Shown piece after piece: positions 14,712 through 23,781 of a stretch of DNA of 64,000 nt (position 1 is its first letter; each line of letters opens with the position of its first letter). The DNA is from Rugamonas rubra. GTDB taxonomy: Bacteria; Pseudomonadota; Gammaproteobacteria; Burkholderiales; Burkholderiaceae_D. The position numbers were made by a program, and so were the translations under genes. The stretch lies in the NCBI RefSeq assembly GCF_900114705.1, contig NZ_FOTW01000004.1:124001-188000 (forward strand), written 5' to 3'. The notes under the pieces were generated by a model. That model had not been told where the DNA came from. It did not search any database and saw nothing but the letters and a program-made list of their open reading frames with translations.

Positions 14712-17279
14712 TCACGGCCCGACCGGCAGGAACACCAGGGTGGCGTCGTCGACCAGGCCGATCAACATCAGGCCGTCGCCGGACACGGCCAGCTGGCGCG
14801 GCAGCAGGCGGCGCTGCGGCGGGGCCAGGCGGAACTGTTTGGCCGGCGCGCCGGCGGCGTCGTACTGCCAGACGTCGGTCGGGCTGCCGCCGATGGCGCC
14901 GGCGCAGTAGACGCGGCCGTCGCTGCCGACCTCGACGTTGTTGGGACGGGCCTGGAAGGCCGGCAGGTAGCTGAGCACGCTCAGGTCGAGCGGGTTGATC
15001 GCGACGCACTGGGCCGGCGTGCTGCTGGCCGTGTACAGGCGGGCGCCGTCGCGGCTGATGGCCAGGTCCTGGCCGTCGCTGTTGCCGCTGCGCAGGCCGC
15101 CGTACAGGCGGGCGATCAGCAGGTTGTTGGGCGAGGCGTCGGTGTAGTCGATGCCGTAGGACAGCAGCGTGTTGGTGCTGGCGCCCTCGTCCTGCAGGTA
15201 GAGCCGCTTGCCGTCGGCGGAGGCGCTCAGGTCGCCGGCCGGCAGCGCGATGCTGATCATGCGCACGGCGGTGATGGCGGTCATGGTGACGGTGCCGTCG
15301 TGTTGCAGTAGCATCTCGACGCCGTTTGGCCGGATCAGCTGCAGGCGCGAGGCGGCGCTGGCCGGGGTCGGCGTGGCGAAGCTGGTGACCTTGCCCAGCG
15401 TGGCCAGGTTGAACTGCTGGACGTTGCGGTTGAGCAGGTCGTAGACGAACAGGCTGGAACCGTTGGCGCTGACCGCCATCTGCCCCAGCGCGGTCGACTG
15501 GACGGCGATCGAGCCGGTCTTCTGCGCCGTGTAGACGTTGTAGATGTCGATCGCCGAGCTGCCGTTGTGCACGTACACCAGCGGCCGCACCGGGTCGGCC
15601 AGCAACTGGCTGTAGAACTGGTTGACGCTGCGGCTGGCGGCCGGCGCGGCGGCGCCCTTCCACAGCGCCACGGTGACGCTCTCGGGGGCGGCGACGTCGG
15701 CGTCGGCCGGCGTCAGCTTGACGGTGGCCAGGTTGATCGAGTTGGCCGCCAGGGCGGCCGGGTTGGCCGTCAGCGTCAGGTTGGCGCCGCTGACGGCGAC
15801 GCCCAGCCAGGGCTGGTCGGAGACGGCGTTCCAGGCGGCGCCGTTGGCGTAGTTGTCGCTGACGGTCAGGGTGCGCGTCAGGCGCGACCATTCCGGCGTC
15901 GAGACCAGCGCCACACCGGTGTCGGACGGCAGCAGCTTGCGCTGGTCGCGCTTGACGCTGAGCACCAGCGGCGCCAGCAGGGTGTCGCCGTTGACCTTGG
16001 CGCTGAGGTTGATGGTGGCCGTTTGCGTGCCCAGCGGCAGCGCGGCGGTCTGCGCGGTGAAGGTCAGCGTGACCGGGTCGGCGCCGACGGCGCCACTGAC
16101 GGCGTTGGCGCCGACCCATGCCGGCAGCGCCGAGGCGCTCCAGGGGAAGGTGTTGGCGCCGGTGTTGCTGTTCATCGCCAGCGACTGCGGGCTGAAGTCG
16201 CGGCCGTAGGGGCCGCCCAGGGTCAGGCTGGCCACGCTCAGCTTCAGGCTGGGCTTGAGCAGGGTCAGCTCGACCGGCACGGCGCGCGCCGTGCCGGGCG
16301 CCGTCAGCACCAGCTGGCCGGTGTATTTGCCGCTGGCCATGGTGTCGCTGCTGCCGACCGTCAGCGTGGTCTGGCCCGGCAGCAGGCCGGCGCTCGGCGT
16401 CACGCGCAGCCAGGCGCTGTCGCTGGCGGCGTTCCAGCGCGTGCCGGCGCCGCCGTCGAGGTCGAATTTGACGGCCTTCGGGGCGATCGTGGCGCCGTTG
16501 ACGGCGCTGAAGAAGATGCCGCTGCTGTCGACGTGGAAGGCGCTCGGCAGCACCGTCAGCGAGGCCGCCAGCACCACCTTCTGGCCGTCGCTGGCGCTCA
16601 GCGTCAGCAGGGCGTCGTACCTGCCCTGGGCCAGGCCGGCCGGGTCGAACACCAGGCCGAGCGGGCCGCTGCCGCTGCCGCCGGCCTTGGCCGGCTTGAG
16701 CCAGGCGGCGCTGGCGCTGGCGCTCCAGCTGCGCCCGTCGGCCTGGATGGTCACGTAGATCGGCGCCGGCGGCAGGTCGCCGACCGGTACGCTGGCCGCC
16801 AGCGCGGCGTTGGGCGTGGCGCTGAACGGCGCCAGCTCGGCCGGCGCCACCTGGAAGGTGTACGGCAGCGCCATCGGCGAGCCGGGATACTGGGCGGCGC
16901 AGGCGCTGTCGCGGCACAGCTTGACGGTGAAGCTGCCGCTGTGGCCGCCGACGGCCAGCGTCGGCGCGGTGTGCAGCACGGCCAGGTAGTCGGTGGACGA
17001 ACGCTGTTGCAGCTGGGCGTCGGGTAGGATGGCGCCGCTGGTGTCGATGATGAAGGCGAACACCTTGCCGTCGAAGTCGGCCGGCCGGTTGACGCTGGCG
17101 GCGACGCTGACGGTGCTCGACACGCCGGCCGTCAGCGCGGCGCTGACGCTGGCCGGGCTGAAGCTCAACGCCGCGCCGGCCGCCGGGGCGGGCGGGGTCG
17201 GCGCGCCGCCGCCGCCGCCGCCGCCGCCGCAGGCGGATAGCAATGTGATCAATAGGAGGGCGGGCCATTGTTTCAACAT
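14712..17279 (-). CDS. Large lipoprotein with Ig-like repeats and beta-propeller-like C-terminus
   Basis: The 855-residue protein has a lipoprotein signal ending LLSAC followed by eight glycines, a common pattern for surface-exposed lipoproteins. The first two thirds hold repeated beta-sandwich modules with the sequence pattern W...S...WL.V.....G..PG..TLTV, like BACON or Ig-like domains. The last third (from about QFYSQLLADPVRPLVYVHN) repeats LVYV, LFVYDLLNR and RLYTASS motifs typical of YVTN/NHL-type beta-propellers. ATG 17279 was chosen because AAGGA precedes it and the signal follows. It may bind carbohydrate or protein at the cell surface; no enzyme motif is seen. Confidence 0.8.
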   Translation of the reverse strand: MLKQWPALLLITLLSACGGGGGGGGAPTPPAPAAGAALSFSPASVSAALTAGVSSTVSVAASVNRPADFDGKVFAFIIDTSGAILPDAQLQQRSSTDYLAVLHTAPTLAVGGHSGSFTVKLCRDSACAAQYPGSPMALPYTFQVAPAELAPFSATPNAALAASVPVGDLPPAPIYVTIQADGRSWSASASAAWLKPAKAGGSGSGPLGLVFDPAGLAQGRYDALLTLSASDGQKVVLAASLTVLPSAFHVDSSGIFFSAVNGATIAPKAVKFDLDGGAGTRWNAASDSAWLRVTPSAGLLPGQTTLTVGSSDTMASGKYTGQLVLTAPGTARAVPVELTLLKPSLKLSVASLTLGGPYGRDFSPQSLAMNSNTGANTFPWSASALPAWVGANAVSGAVGADPVTLTFTAQTAALPLGTQTATINLSAKVNGDTLLAPLVLSVKRDQRKLLPSDTGVALVSTPEWSRLTRTLTVSDNYANGAAWNAVSDQPWLGVAVSGANLTLTANPAALAANSINLATVKLTPADADVAAPESVTVALWKGAAAPAASRSVNQFYSQLLADPVRPLVYVHNGSSAIDIYNVYTAQKTGSIAVQSTALGQMAVSANGSSLFVYDLLNRNVQQFNLATLGKVTSFATPTPASAASRLQLIRPNGVEMLLQHDGTVTMTAITAVRMISIALPAGDLSASADGKRLYLQDEGASTNTLLSYGIDYTDASPNNLLIARLYGGLRSGNSDGQDLAISRDGARLYTASSTPAQCVAINPLDLSVLSYLPAFQARPNNVEVGSDGRVYCAGAIGGSPTDVWQYDAAGAPAKQFRLAPPQRRLLPRQLAVSGDGLMLIGLVDDATLVFLPVGP

Positions 17280-17347
17280 TGCGAGTTCCTTATAGGGGGC
17301 GGTGGTTCGGGGCTTGTAAAACACGTAACTAATTTCGCTATTGCAAT

Positions 17348-17356
17348 ATTATAGCA
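17348..17356 (-). promoter_or_regulatory. Extended -10 promoter (TGCTATAAT) for the large lipoprotein
   Basis: In the AT-rich gap before the lipoprotein gene, the minus strand reads TGCTATAAT, a consensus extended -10. No -35 is recognisable in the GC-rich sequence further upstream. The predicted leader is about 60 bases. Confidence 0.5.
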
Positions 17357-17403
17357 ACAATACCCGCTCCGCCCGGCCGCGCCGCGCCCGCGCCGGCGGC
17401 CCG

Positions 17404-18579
17404 TCAAGGCCGCCCGCGCGGCCTGGCCCCGTAGGCCTTGATGCGGTCGAGCTTGGCGGTGTACAGGTCGTGGTCGCCGCGCGTCGTGCTGTTCTCCATG
17501 GCCAGCCGCATGTGGCGGTCGGCCTCGCCCAGCCGGCCCAGCTGGAAGCAGGCCAGCGCCATCCAGAAATGGAACTCGTGGTAGTCGGGCGAGCGCGCCA
17601 GCTCGCGGCCGAACAGTTCGCGCGCCCTGGCGTAGTCGCCCTGTTGCATGGCCAGTCGGCCCTGGTTGAAGAAGTGGAAGGGCGGATAGGGTTCCAGCTG
17701 CGCCAGGCGGGCCTCCAGCGGCGCCGCCTCGGCGGCGCGGTCCAGCTGGCGCAGCGACTGCGCCAGGTTGGACAGGTAGACGGTGTTGTCGGGCGCCCGC
17801 CGGTGGGCGTGGCGCAGCGCCTGCTCGGCCTCGGCGTGGCGGCCGGCGTGCTGGTAGACCACGCCCAGCGTGTTGTAGGCGTTGAGGAAGGCCGGGTCCC
17901 GCTCGAGCGCCCGGCGGACCCACCAGTAGGCGTCGTCGGTGCGCCCCTGCGCCAGCGACTCGGCGGCGCGGTTGTTCATGAACATGGCGACGATGGTGCG
18001 TTCCTCGAGCTGCTGGGCCTGCTGGCGGGCGCCGTCGGCCGGCGGCATGAAGTCGATGGTGAAGTAGTGCTGGTGGTCGTAGCCGATCTGGGTGTTGCCG
18101 CGCGGCTTGCCCAGCGTCAGGTTGACGTGGCCGCTGGCGATGTACAGCCGGCCGCTGCGGCTCCACGCCTCGTCCACCGGGATGCTCTGGTAGGTCACCG
18201 ACAGGTCCATCTCGCGCGCCAGCGCGGCCGTCATGACCACCAGCGAGAGGCAGTTGCCGGCGCGCGCGGCGAAGGTCTGGGCGGCGTCGCGGGTCAGCGC
18301 CGAGTCGTACTCGAGCTTGAGCTTGTCCTTCTGGTAGAGGGCGTCGAACAGCGCCTGCTGCAGGCCCTTGCCGCGCCGCTGTTGCGCGATGTCGCGGGCG
18401 TAGCGCCGCATTTCCGGCGTCAGCGCGAAGATCTGCTCGGCGCCGATGGCCGGGTCGGCGGCGCCGAACAGGGCGTCGTGGAACAGCTCGCGCGGCGGCG
18501 CCGGCGGCGGCGCGCTGGCGCAGCCGGCCAGCAACATGGCGCACAACGCGGCGCCGAGCACTCCGGCACGAAGTTTCAT
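17404..18579 (-). CDS. TPR lipoprotein with transglutaminase-like N-terminal domain
   Basis: The 391-residue protein starts with a signal ending LLAGC (lipobox), so it is probably outer-membrane anchored. Residues about 70-200 look transglutaminase-like (RAGNCLSLVVMTAALARE with the Cys, then GYDHQHYFTIDF). From about residue 210 there are tetratricopeptide repeats (AYWWVRRALERDPAFLNAYN, YQHAGRHAEAEQALRHAHR, and others). TPRs normally hold protein partners. It lies between two other minus-strand genes with 124- and 128-bp gaps. The domain calls are good; the biological role is not known. Confidence 0.8.
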   Translation of the reverse strand: MKLRAGVLGAALCAMLLAGCASAPPPAPPRELFHDALFGAADPAIGAEQIFALTPEMRRYARDIAQQRRGKGLQQALFDALYQKDKLKLEYDSALTRDAAQTFAARAGNCLSLVVMTAALAREMDLSVTYQSIPVDEAWSRSGRLYIASGHVNLTLGKPRGNTQIGYDHQHYFTIDFMPPADGARQQAQQLEERTIVAMFMNNRAAESLAQGRTDDAYWWVRRALERDPAFLNAYNTLGVVYQHAGRHAEAEQALRHAHRRAPDNTVYLSNLAQSLRQLDRAAEAAPLEARLAQLEPYPPFHFFNQGRLAMQQGDYARARELFGRELARSPDYHEFHFWMALACFQLGRLGEADRHMRLAMENSTTRGDHDLYTAKLDRIKAYGARPRGRP

Positions 18580-18707
18580 GGCAAGCCTCCTTGCGGCGCT
18601 GGGGCGGACGCCGTGCCGCCGCGCCGGGCGGGGCCGGCGTCGAAACAGTATCCCCCGGTCGGCCCGGCGCTGTCAAACCGTGCTTGCGCCGCCACCGGCG
18701 GCGGTCG

Positions 18708-19907
18708 TCAGGACAGCGCGCGCAGCTCCTGCGGCCGGCCCTGGGCGTCGAAGCCGGGCGTGACCGACAGCTGGCTGACGCCGATGCTGGCCAGGGCGTC
18801 GGCGGCGTCGTCGACGGCGCCCTCCAGGTCGGCGCCCAGCTCGAGCGGCAGCTCGCCCTCGGCCAGCGCGGCGCCGTCCGCGCCCAGCAGCAGCACGCGC
18901 AGCGCGACGCGGTCGTCCAGCCCGGCCGGGCCGAGCACGGCGCGGCACTGCGCCGGCGCGGCGCCGGCCGCCTGCAGCGCCTGGTTGAGCGCGGCCAGCA
19001 GGCGCAGCGTGGCGTGCTCGGCCAGGCCCTGCTCCTTGGCGCCGAAGAACAGGTCCTGGTAGAGGAAGTTGAAGTCGAGCGCCTGCTGCTGGCCCATGCA
19101 GCGCTGCAGCAGCGGCGCCGCCAGCGCGGTCCACTGCTGGTAGCGCTGGGCGCGGGCGGCGAAGTGGGTGTCGGCCGCGTCCTCGTCGGCCGGCACCTGG
19201 TAGAACGGCTCGTCGGCCCGCTTCAGGGCGAAGCCGAGCAGGAAGCGCAGCTCGACGGCGCGGTCGGCCGGGCCGAAGGCGCTCGGGCTCCAGCCGCTCA
19301 GGCTGCGCTCGAGCGCCGGCGCCGGCAGCAGCTTCTTCTCGCTCATGGTGGCGGCCGCCTCGCGCACCATGGCGTTCAGCTCGCCGTAGGTGATGCGGTC
19401 GAACTCCTCGGCGTCGTAGGCGTGGCGCATCAGCACCACCTTGGCCTTGGGCGCCTCCAGGCCGGCGCTGGTGAAGCTGGCCACCAGCGCCTCGAAGGCG
19501 TCGGCGTCCTGGAAGTCGCGCGCCATGTCGAGCCCGCCGTCGCTGTGCACGAACAGCGGGATGGCGAAGGCGTTGACCTCCAGCGTGGGCGCGCCGTCGC
19601 GGCGCAGCAGCACGGTGGCGGCGGCCTCCTCGATGGTCTCGCGCAGCAGGCGGTAGGCGCCGATGTCCTCGTCGCGCGCCAGCTCGACGGCGCCGTACAG
19701 GGCCTCGTCCTTGTGCTGGTTGACCAGCTTGCGCACCAGCTTGTGGAATTCCTGCTCGTGCTCGCGCAGCTGGGCGTCGAGCGCCTCGCCGTCCTCGCGT
19801 TCGGCCAGCTCCAGCGCCAGTTGGCACAGGGCGTGGGCCTGTTGTTCGTTCTTTTCCTCGGGCGAGTCGGCGCTCTTGCGCGGCGCCGGGCGTTTATTCT
19901 TTGGCAT
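18708..19907 (-). CDS. DUF2863-like protein
   Basis: This 399-residue cytoplasmic protein starts with a basic tail (MPKNKRPAPRKSADSPEE) and then has alpha/beta sequence with VNAFAIPLFVHSD, MRHAYDAEEFDRITYGELN and ELRFLLGFAL. It looks like the beta-proteobacterial family DUF2863, of unknown function; I rely on memory of that family and its distribution. No enzymatic motif is evident. It is 38 bp downstream of the HDOD gene and probably shares its transcript. Confidence 0.6.
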   Translation of the reverse strand: MPKNKRPAPRKSADSPEEKNEQQAHALCQLALELAEREDGEALDAQLREHEQEFHKLVRKLVNQHKDEALYGAVELARDEDIGAYRLLRETIEEAAATVLLRRDGAPTLEVNAFAIPLFVHSDGGLDMARDFQDADAFEALVASFTSAGLEAPKAKVVLMRHAYDAEEFDRITYGELNAMVREAAATMSEKKLLPAPALERSLSGWSPSAFGPADRAVELRFLLGFALKRADEPFYQVPADEDAADTHFAARAQRYQQWTALAAPLLQRCMGQQQALDFNFLYQDLFFGAKEQGLAEHATLRLLAALNQALQAAGAAPAQCRAVLGPAGLDDRVALRVLLLGADGAALAEGELPLELGADLEGAVDDAADALASIGVSQLSVTPGFDAQGRPQELRALS

Positions 19908-19945
19908 GCTTGCTTTCGGTGGGGCGGGGCGGGCGGCGCCGCCGC

Positions 19946-20812
19946 TCAGTGTTCGTTGTGGAAGGTCTCGTGCAGCTCGTCGAGCAGGTCCTCGGTCTCG
20001 TCGGGCGACAGGGCCAGGTGGCGGCAGGCCAGCTCGCCGCCCTTGTCCCACTCCAGCGCCACGCTGTTGCTGTGGTAGCGCTGGATGCCCTTCTCGGCCA
20101 GCACCGACAGCGCCACCAGCGAGCGCACCGCGTCGTCGGTGGCCGGGTCGTCGAGCACGCGGTAGTCGTGGTGCAGCAGGATGGCCCAGGAGACGTCGGG
20201 CGACAGCCCCCAGTTGCGCGCCAGCAGGCAGCCGATGGCGGCGTGGTTGGTGTTGTGGCGCTCGTCCTCGACGCTGGTGAAGCAGCGCCGCGGATCGTTG
20301 CTGGCCGCCGCGAAGGTGTCGACATAGTCGGGGAAGCGGTTCATCAGCAGCGGCACGCCGATGTCGCAGAACAGGCCGAAGGTGTGGGCGATGTCGGGCG
20401 GGGCGATGCGCAGCTTGCGCGAGGTGAACACCAGGGCCTGGGCGCGGCGCGCCGAGACCTCCCAGAAATGGTTCAGCTGGGCCTCGTCGCCCTCGATCGC
20501 CTGGCGCGCCAGCAGGCCGGTGAGCAGGGCGGCGCACTGGTTGATGCCGAGGAAGTTGATGCCCTGTTCGACCGACTTGGCCTTGCGCGCGGCGCCGAAG
20601 AAGGGCGAGTTGGCCAGCTTGAGCAGGGCGCCGGACATGCCGACGTCGTTGCCGATGATGCGGGCGATCTGGCGCGGCGACGGGTCGGCCTGGGCCAGCT
20701 CGCGCTGCAGGTCGACCAGCAGGCTGGGCCGGGGAGGAATGCGGATCGAGCGCAGCAGGGCGTCTTCCACCGCATTTTCAACTGGCAAAGCTGGGGCTGC
20801 TACTGTCGTCAT
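19946..20812 (-). CDS. HDOD-domain signalling protein
   Basis: The 288-residue protein has an HDOD domain over about residues 20-220: IPPRPSLLVDLQRELA, IARIIGNDVGMSGALLKLANS, FFGAARKAKSVEQGINFLG and the later HNTNHAAIGCLLARNW. HDOD proteins lack phosphodiesterase activity and usually act in stress, motility or cyclic-nucleotide signalling. ATG 20812 was preferred to a frame start at 20869. A chemoreceptor gene lies further along on the same strand, but 484 bp and a repeat block separate it. The partner is unknown. Confidence 0.82.
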   Translation of the reverse strand: MTTVAAPALPVENAVEDALLRSIRIPPRPSLLVDLQRELAQADPSPRQIARIIGNDVGMSGALLKLANSPFFGAARKAKSVEQGINFLGINQCAALLTGLLARQAIEGDEAQLNHFWEVSARRAQALVFTSRKLRIAPPDIAHTFGLFCDIGVPLLMNRFPDYVDTFAAASNDPRRCFTSVEDERHNTNHAAIGCLLARNWGLSPDVSWAILLHHDYRVLDDPATDDAVRSLVALSVLAEKGIQRYHSNSVALEWDKGGELACRHLALSPDETEDLLDELHETFHNEH

Positions 20813-21072
20813 GGTGTCCGGGATGATCTCGATGGGCGGCCGCGCGCGGCGGCCCGGGCAAAACAGCACTATAACTTACCCGGCAGTCGAGTGCGCTGGA
20901 TGTTGATGGAGATTATCGCCGTTGCGGCCGGCCGGCGCCGGCCGACTGGCGCGCGGACGCAACAAAAACGGCGCCGGCGGGGGCGCCGGCGCCCGCCGGG
21001 GCGGGGGGGGGGCGCGAATCGGCGGCGCGCACGCCGGGGCCGACGGGGACGCCGAGCCCCGGCAGCCCCCGC

Positions 21073-21226
21073 CCCCGGGGTCAGCCCCGGGGTCAGGCCC
21101 CGGGGTCAGGGCCCCGGGGTCAGGGCCCCGGGGTCAGTGCCGACATTCGGACACGATCTCAACCATTGTTCAAGCCCGCGAGGCTCTCTAATGCTGAGTC
21201 TGTGTCCGAATGTCGGCACTGACCCC
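21073..21226. repeat. CCCCGGGGTCAG direct repeats and a 25-bp inverted repeat
   Basis: Within the 484-bp gene-free stretch 20813-21296, CCCCGGGGTCAG occurs five times at 21073, 21085, 21098, 21112 and 21126. The last copy leads into a 25-bp arm (21130-21154, GGGGTCAGTGCCGACATTCG plus GACAC) whose exact reverse complement is at 21202-21226. The 47-base loop carries no gene. Its GGGGTCAG core is shared with the other palindromes of this window. The rest of the gap is GC-rich with runs of G and shows nothing else. Confidence 0.88.
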
Positions 21227-21296
21227 GCCCATGCTGACCCCGCCCATGCGCCTATGCGCCGGCCAAGCCGCGCCGGGGGCGCTGGCGCCGGCCGGC

Positions 21297-22994
21297 TCAG
21301 GCCTGCTGGCGCCGGCCGGCCAGGCCCGGCCGCGGCGGCGCCGGCGCCCGCATCGGGCTGGCGCCGGCGCGCCGTTCGGCCGCCGCCTTGGCCTCCCTGG
21401 CCGCCTGGGCCCGGGCTTGGGCCGCCGCCGGCGCGCCGGCCGCCGTCGCCGGCTCGAGCTGGAACACCGCCACCGCGCCGCTCAGCTGGGCCGACTGCTC
21501 CTGCAGGCTGCCGGCGGCGGCGGCGGCCTGCTCGACCAGCGCGGCGTTCTGCTGGGTGACGTCGTCGATGCGCGCCACCGCCGAGTTGACCGCCGCGATG
21601 CCCTCGGCCTGCTCGGCGCTGGCGGCGCTGATGCGGCCGATGATGTCGTTGACCTGCTGCACCGAGGCGACGATCTCGCCCATCCGCTCGCCGGCCTGGT
21701 GCACCGAGGCGCTGCCGCTGTCGATGGTGCTGACCGAGGCGGCGATCAGGCCTTTGATCTCCTTGGCGGCGGCGGCCGAGCGCTGCGCCAGGGTGCGCAC
21801 CTCGGAGGCGACCACGGCGAAGCCGCGGCCCTGCTCGCCGGCGCGCGCCGCCTCGACGGCGGCGTTCAAGGCCAGGATGTTGGTCTGGAAGGAGATGCCG
21901 TCGATCACCCCGATGATCTCGACGATCTTGCGCGAGCTGGCGCGGATCGAGTCCATCGTCAGCACCGCCTGGTCGACCGCCTGGCCGCCGCGGCCGGCCA
22001 GCTCGGAGGCGCTGGCGGCCAGCTGGCAGGCCTGGCGGGCGTGGCCGGCGTTGTCGCGCACCGCCGCCGTCAGGTGGTCCATCGCGCTGGCGGTCTGCTG
22101 CAGCGAGCCGGCCTGCAGCTCGGTGCGGCTCGACAGGTCGAGGTTGCCGCTGGCGATCTCGTGGGCCGCCGTGTCGATCGACTGCACCGCCTGCTGCACG
22201 CTGCACAGGGTGGCGTTGAGCTTGCCGATCGCCAGGTCCAGGCTGCGCGAGGTGTCGGCGATCTCGTCGCGGCCGGCGGCGCGCCGGCCCGGCGTCAGGC
22301 GGCCGTCGGCCAGGCTGAGCACGTTCTCGGCGATGGCGCGGATGTCGGCCAGCATGGCGCCGCGCACCCGCATGGTCAGCGCCATCGACAGCAGCACCGA
22401 CAGCAGCACGGCGCCGGCCATGCTCAGGCCGAGGGCGTGGAACTCGGCCTTGGCCTCGGCGTGGGCGCGTTCGCTGAGCAGCTTCTCGAGCGCCTGCAGG
22501 CGCGCCAGCTCCTCGTTGAGGACGACGAACTGCTTCTCCGCCTTGGTCATCGAGTTGGTGGCGATCGACTGGTCCATCGCCGCCATCTCGATGGTGTCGA
22601 GCACCGCCTTGTGGTAGGCCGCCAGCGCGACGGCGGCCGCCTCGACGATCTTGCGCTCGGCCGGCTCGGCCACTTTGGCCAGGCCGGCCAGCTGGGCCTC
22701 GATGTCGGCGTGGCGCGCCTTGATCTGGCGCACCAGCGCGTCGACCCGGGGCTGGGCGAAGGCACCGTTGACCCAGGCCAGCAGTTGGTAGATGTTGGCG
22801 TGGGCGTGCTTGGCCTCGCCGCCGACGTCGGCCGCCGTCTTCAGGCGCGCCGCGCGCACCTGCACCAAGTTCTCCAGCGAGGCGTTCTGCCGCACCATGC
22901 CGTAGTAGGCGCAGCCGGCGGTGAGCACCAGCAGCAGCAGCACCAGGCCGGGCGCCAGCAATAGTTTGGGGCCGATCCGTAATTGTTTGAGCAT
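21297..22994 (-). CDS. Methyl-accepting chemotaxis protein
   Basis: The 565-residue transmembrane receptor has TM1 at about residues 11-33, a helical periplasmic domain of about 155 residues (four-helix-bundle type), TM2 near 190-212, a HAMP domain and a long cytoplasmic signalling helix pair. The highly conserved hairpin tip is [20 protein letters not shown] with [25 protein letters not shown], which contacts CheA/CheW. ATG 22994 has GGGAG five bases upstream; GTG 23000 is less likely. No C-terminal CheR-docking pentapeptide is seen. A periplasmic Cache protein is encoded just upstream on the same strand. Confidence 0.94.
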   Translation of the reverse strand: MLKQLRIGPKLLLAPGLVLLLLVLTAGCAYYGMVRQNASLENLVQVRAARLKTAADVGGEAKHAHANIYQLLAWVNGAFAQPRVDALVRQIKARHADIEAQLAGLAKVAEPAERKIVEAAAVALAAYHKAVLDTIEMAAMDQSIATNSMTKAEKQFVVLNEELARLQALEKLLSERAHAEAKAEFHALGLSMAGAVLLSVLLSMALTMRVRGAMLADIRAIAENVLSLADGRLTPGRRAAGRDEIADTSRSLDLAIGKLNATLCSVQQAVQSIDTAAHEIASGNLDLSSRTELQAGSLQQTASAMDHLTAAVRDNAGHARQACQLAASASELAGRGGQAVDQAVLTMDSIRASSRKIVEIIGVIDGISFQTNILALNAAVEAARAGEQGRGFAVVASEVRTLAQRSAAAAKEIKGLIAASVSTIDSGSASVHQAGERMGEIVASVQQVNDIIGRISAASAEQAEGIAAVNSAVARIDDVTQQNAALVEQAAAAAGSLQEQSAQLSGAVAVFQLEPATAAGAPAAAQARAQAAREAKAAAERRAGASPMRAPAPPRPGLAGRRQQA

Positions 22995-23060
22995 GGTCAC
23001 TCCCGCCGGGACGTCGATGTTGCGATGGAGGGTGGGCGGCGGCGCCGCCCCCCTTTGCGG

Positions 23061-23513
23061 CTATTTCTTGTAGATGCCGGCCTCGAGCACGACGTCGCCG
23101 ACCCGCAGGATGTAGGTGGTCTTCGGCTCGATCTTGCCGCTGGTCGGGTTCTTGTACATGTAGTCGACCCAGCCCTTGCCCTTGCGCTGGGCCAGCTCGA
23201 TGATCTCGCGGCGGTAGCGCTTGCCGCTGGCGTCGGGCACGTCGGTCAGGTCCTTGCCGATGATCGAGGGGTTGATCGGGTGGGCCAGCACGATGCCGCT
23301 GTGGACGTCGCGCATGTCGACATACAGCTCGCCCTGCAGGTAGTCGGGGTCCTTGGCGTTGATCTTCTTGATCATCTCGTCCTTGCCGTGCTCCTTGATG
23401 AAGGCGGCGCCGCGCTCGGCCATGGCGATGGCGTTCTTCTCGGTCGGCTCCAGCACGGCCGCCGCCGGGCCCAGGGTCAGGCACAGCAGGGTGCCGGTCA
23501 ACAAGCGTTTCAT
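23061..23513 (-). CDS. Secreted single-Cache-domain protein
   Basis: The 150-residue protein has a signal peptide (MKRLLTGTLLCLTLGPAAAV) and one Cache-type ligand-binding domain (GELYVDMRDVHSGIVLAHPI, then DYMYKNPTSGKIEPKTTYIL), without membrane anchor or signalling domain. Such domains are normally the sensor part of chemoreceptors and kinases. It is 66 bp upstream of the chemoreceptor gene and in the same direction, so the pair may work together, the soluble Cache protein presenting ligand to the receptor. That coupling is inference. Confidence 0.82.
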   Translation of the reverse strand: MKRLLTGTLLCLTLGPAAAVLEPTEKNAIAMAERGAAFIKEHGKDEMIKKINAKDPDYLQGELYVDMRDVHSGIVLAHPINPSIIGKDLTDVPDASGKRYRREIIELAQRKGKGWVDYMYKNPTSGKIEPKTTYILRVGDVVLEAGIYKK

Positions 23514-23781
23514 CTCGATTTCCTTTGGTGGGGTGGAGGATGGGCGCGGGAAAGTTGCCCATGCGCATGACGTACTCTACCCCGCCGGGCGAAGCGGGGA
23601 TTGCGCTAGCGCAAGCGGGCGCCCGGCTGGCGCGCCGGCGTGGCGCGCCAGCCTCGGTTTGCACGGCGCACGTGTTCCGCTCCGCAACTTTTTCGCTGTC
23701 TGTTGATATGCGGCAATCCGTCGCGCCGCTCCGGTTCTAGCATGAAAGTCCCGCCGCTTTTACCCCGATTGGAGAACCGCG

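Noticed and set aside
14626..17268. Second 880-codon minus-strand frame overlapping the large lipoprotein
   Set aside because: The frame at 14712-17279 has a lipobox, ribosome site and domain pattern; the other gives Arg/Gln-rich nonsense.
21073..21226. Direct repeats considered as a CRISPR array
   Set aside because: Units are 12 bp with 0-2 bp between them, no spacers and no cas genes.
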